A stretch of 14,122 nt of DNA, taken from Spirochaetales bacterium (GTDB lineage: Bacteria > Spirochaetota > Spirochaetia > DSM-27196 > SLST01). Shown in pieces: positions 13,997 to 14,122 of the stretch (positions are counted from its first letter, which is position 1; every line of letters starts with the position of its first letter). Location of the stretch: positions 1 to 14,122 of the forward strand of contig SLST01000002.1 of assembly GCA_007130265.1 (NCBI GenBank), read 5' to 3'. The position numbers were made by a program, and so were the translations under genes. The notes under the pieces were generated by a model that did no database searches, was not told where the DNA came from, and saw only the letters and a program-made list of their open reading frames with translations.

Positions 13997-14122
13997 ATGG
14001 CCAAACAGCTGATGTTTAACGAAGAGGCGCGCAGAGCACTCCTGCGCGGTGTCGAAAAGCTTTCCGGGGCGGTTCGTGTGACCCTTGGTCCCAAGGGACG
14101 AAACGTGCTTCTGGACAAGAAA
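13997..14122 (+). CDS. groEL: Chaperonin GroEL (60 kDa), 5' fragment cut by window edge
   Basis: The first 42 codons of GroEL, the cytoplasmic chaperonin that folds proteins in an ATP-driven double ring with GroES. The translation begins MAKQLMFNEEARRALLRGV and continues with VRVTLGPKGRNVLLDKK. TLGPKGRNV (about residues 29-37) is the invariant N-terminal ATP-site block of group-I chaperonins. MAKQL(x)FNEEAR is, from memory, typical of spirochaete GroEL. The ATG at 13997 has the purine-rich site GAGAGGAAGAG upstream (GAGG core eight bases away). No groES precedes it: the upstream gene is divergent and unrelated. Roughly 500 residues lie beyond the window. Confidence 0.97.
   Translation, partial: MAKQLMFNEEARRALLRGVEKLSGAVRVTLGPKGRNVLLDKK

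Overview
The window is a gene-dense, GC-rich (roughly 60% or more) bacterial chromosomal segment with ten protein-coding genes, two of them cut by the window edges. A spirochaete is the most likely source. The N-terminus of the chaperonin at the right edge (MAKQLMFNEEARRALL) is, from memory, very close to Treponema and Spirochaeta GroEL. Other features fit a free-living, high-GC member of the Spirochaetales: arginine biosynthesis, a glucose-6-phosphate dehydrogenase paired with OpcA, and large membrane hybrid kinases. This placement is inference from recalled family sequences, not a search result. No tRNA, rRNA, insertion sequence, phage gene or CRISPR array was seen.

Layout. Positions 1-4573 (minus strand) hold an arginine cluster read as argR-argC-argB-argD-argG, with argG running off the left edge. 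An AT-rich 53-bp gap above argR looks like its promoter/operator. Positions 4627-7100 (minus strand) hold zwf and opcA, overlapping by 4 bp and reading toward the arg cluster. A 63-bp divergent intergenic region (7101-7163) carries back-to-back promoter-like sequences for zwf (minus) and a biotin-protein ligase gene (plus). Positions 7164-12058 (plus strand) hold that ligase, a large membrane hybrid histidine kinase, and a response regulator-histidine kinase fusion, each overlapping the next by 8 bp. Positions 12074-13906 (minus strand) hold a 610-residue protein of unknown function with a repeat-based proline linker. A shared hairpin separates it from the kinase operon. groEL begins at 13997 (plus strand).

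How the genes work together. ArgR probably senses arginine and controls its own operon. argB, argC and argD carry out three consecutive steps from N-acetylglutamate to N-acetylornithine, and argG makes argininosuccinate. The deacetylation/transacetylation step (argJ or argE), argF and argH are not visible and may lie beyond the left edge or elsewhere. Zwf and OpcA form the NADPH-producing entry to the oxidative pentose phosphate pathway; ArgC consumes NADPH, so the adjacency is metabolically sensible, though no shared regulation is proven. The two kinases probably form one signalling unit, but no DNA-binding or enzymatic output regulator is encoded here. No complete, clearly new defence or mobile system is present. 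The least explained items are the 610-residue protein, the membrane module of the hybrid kinase, and the apparently leaderless divergent promoter pair.
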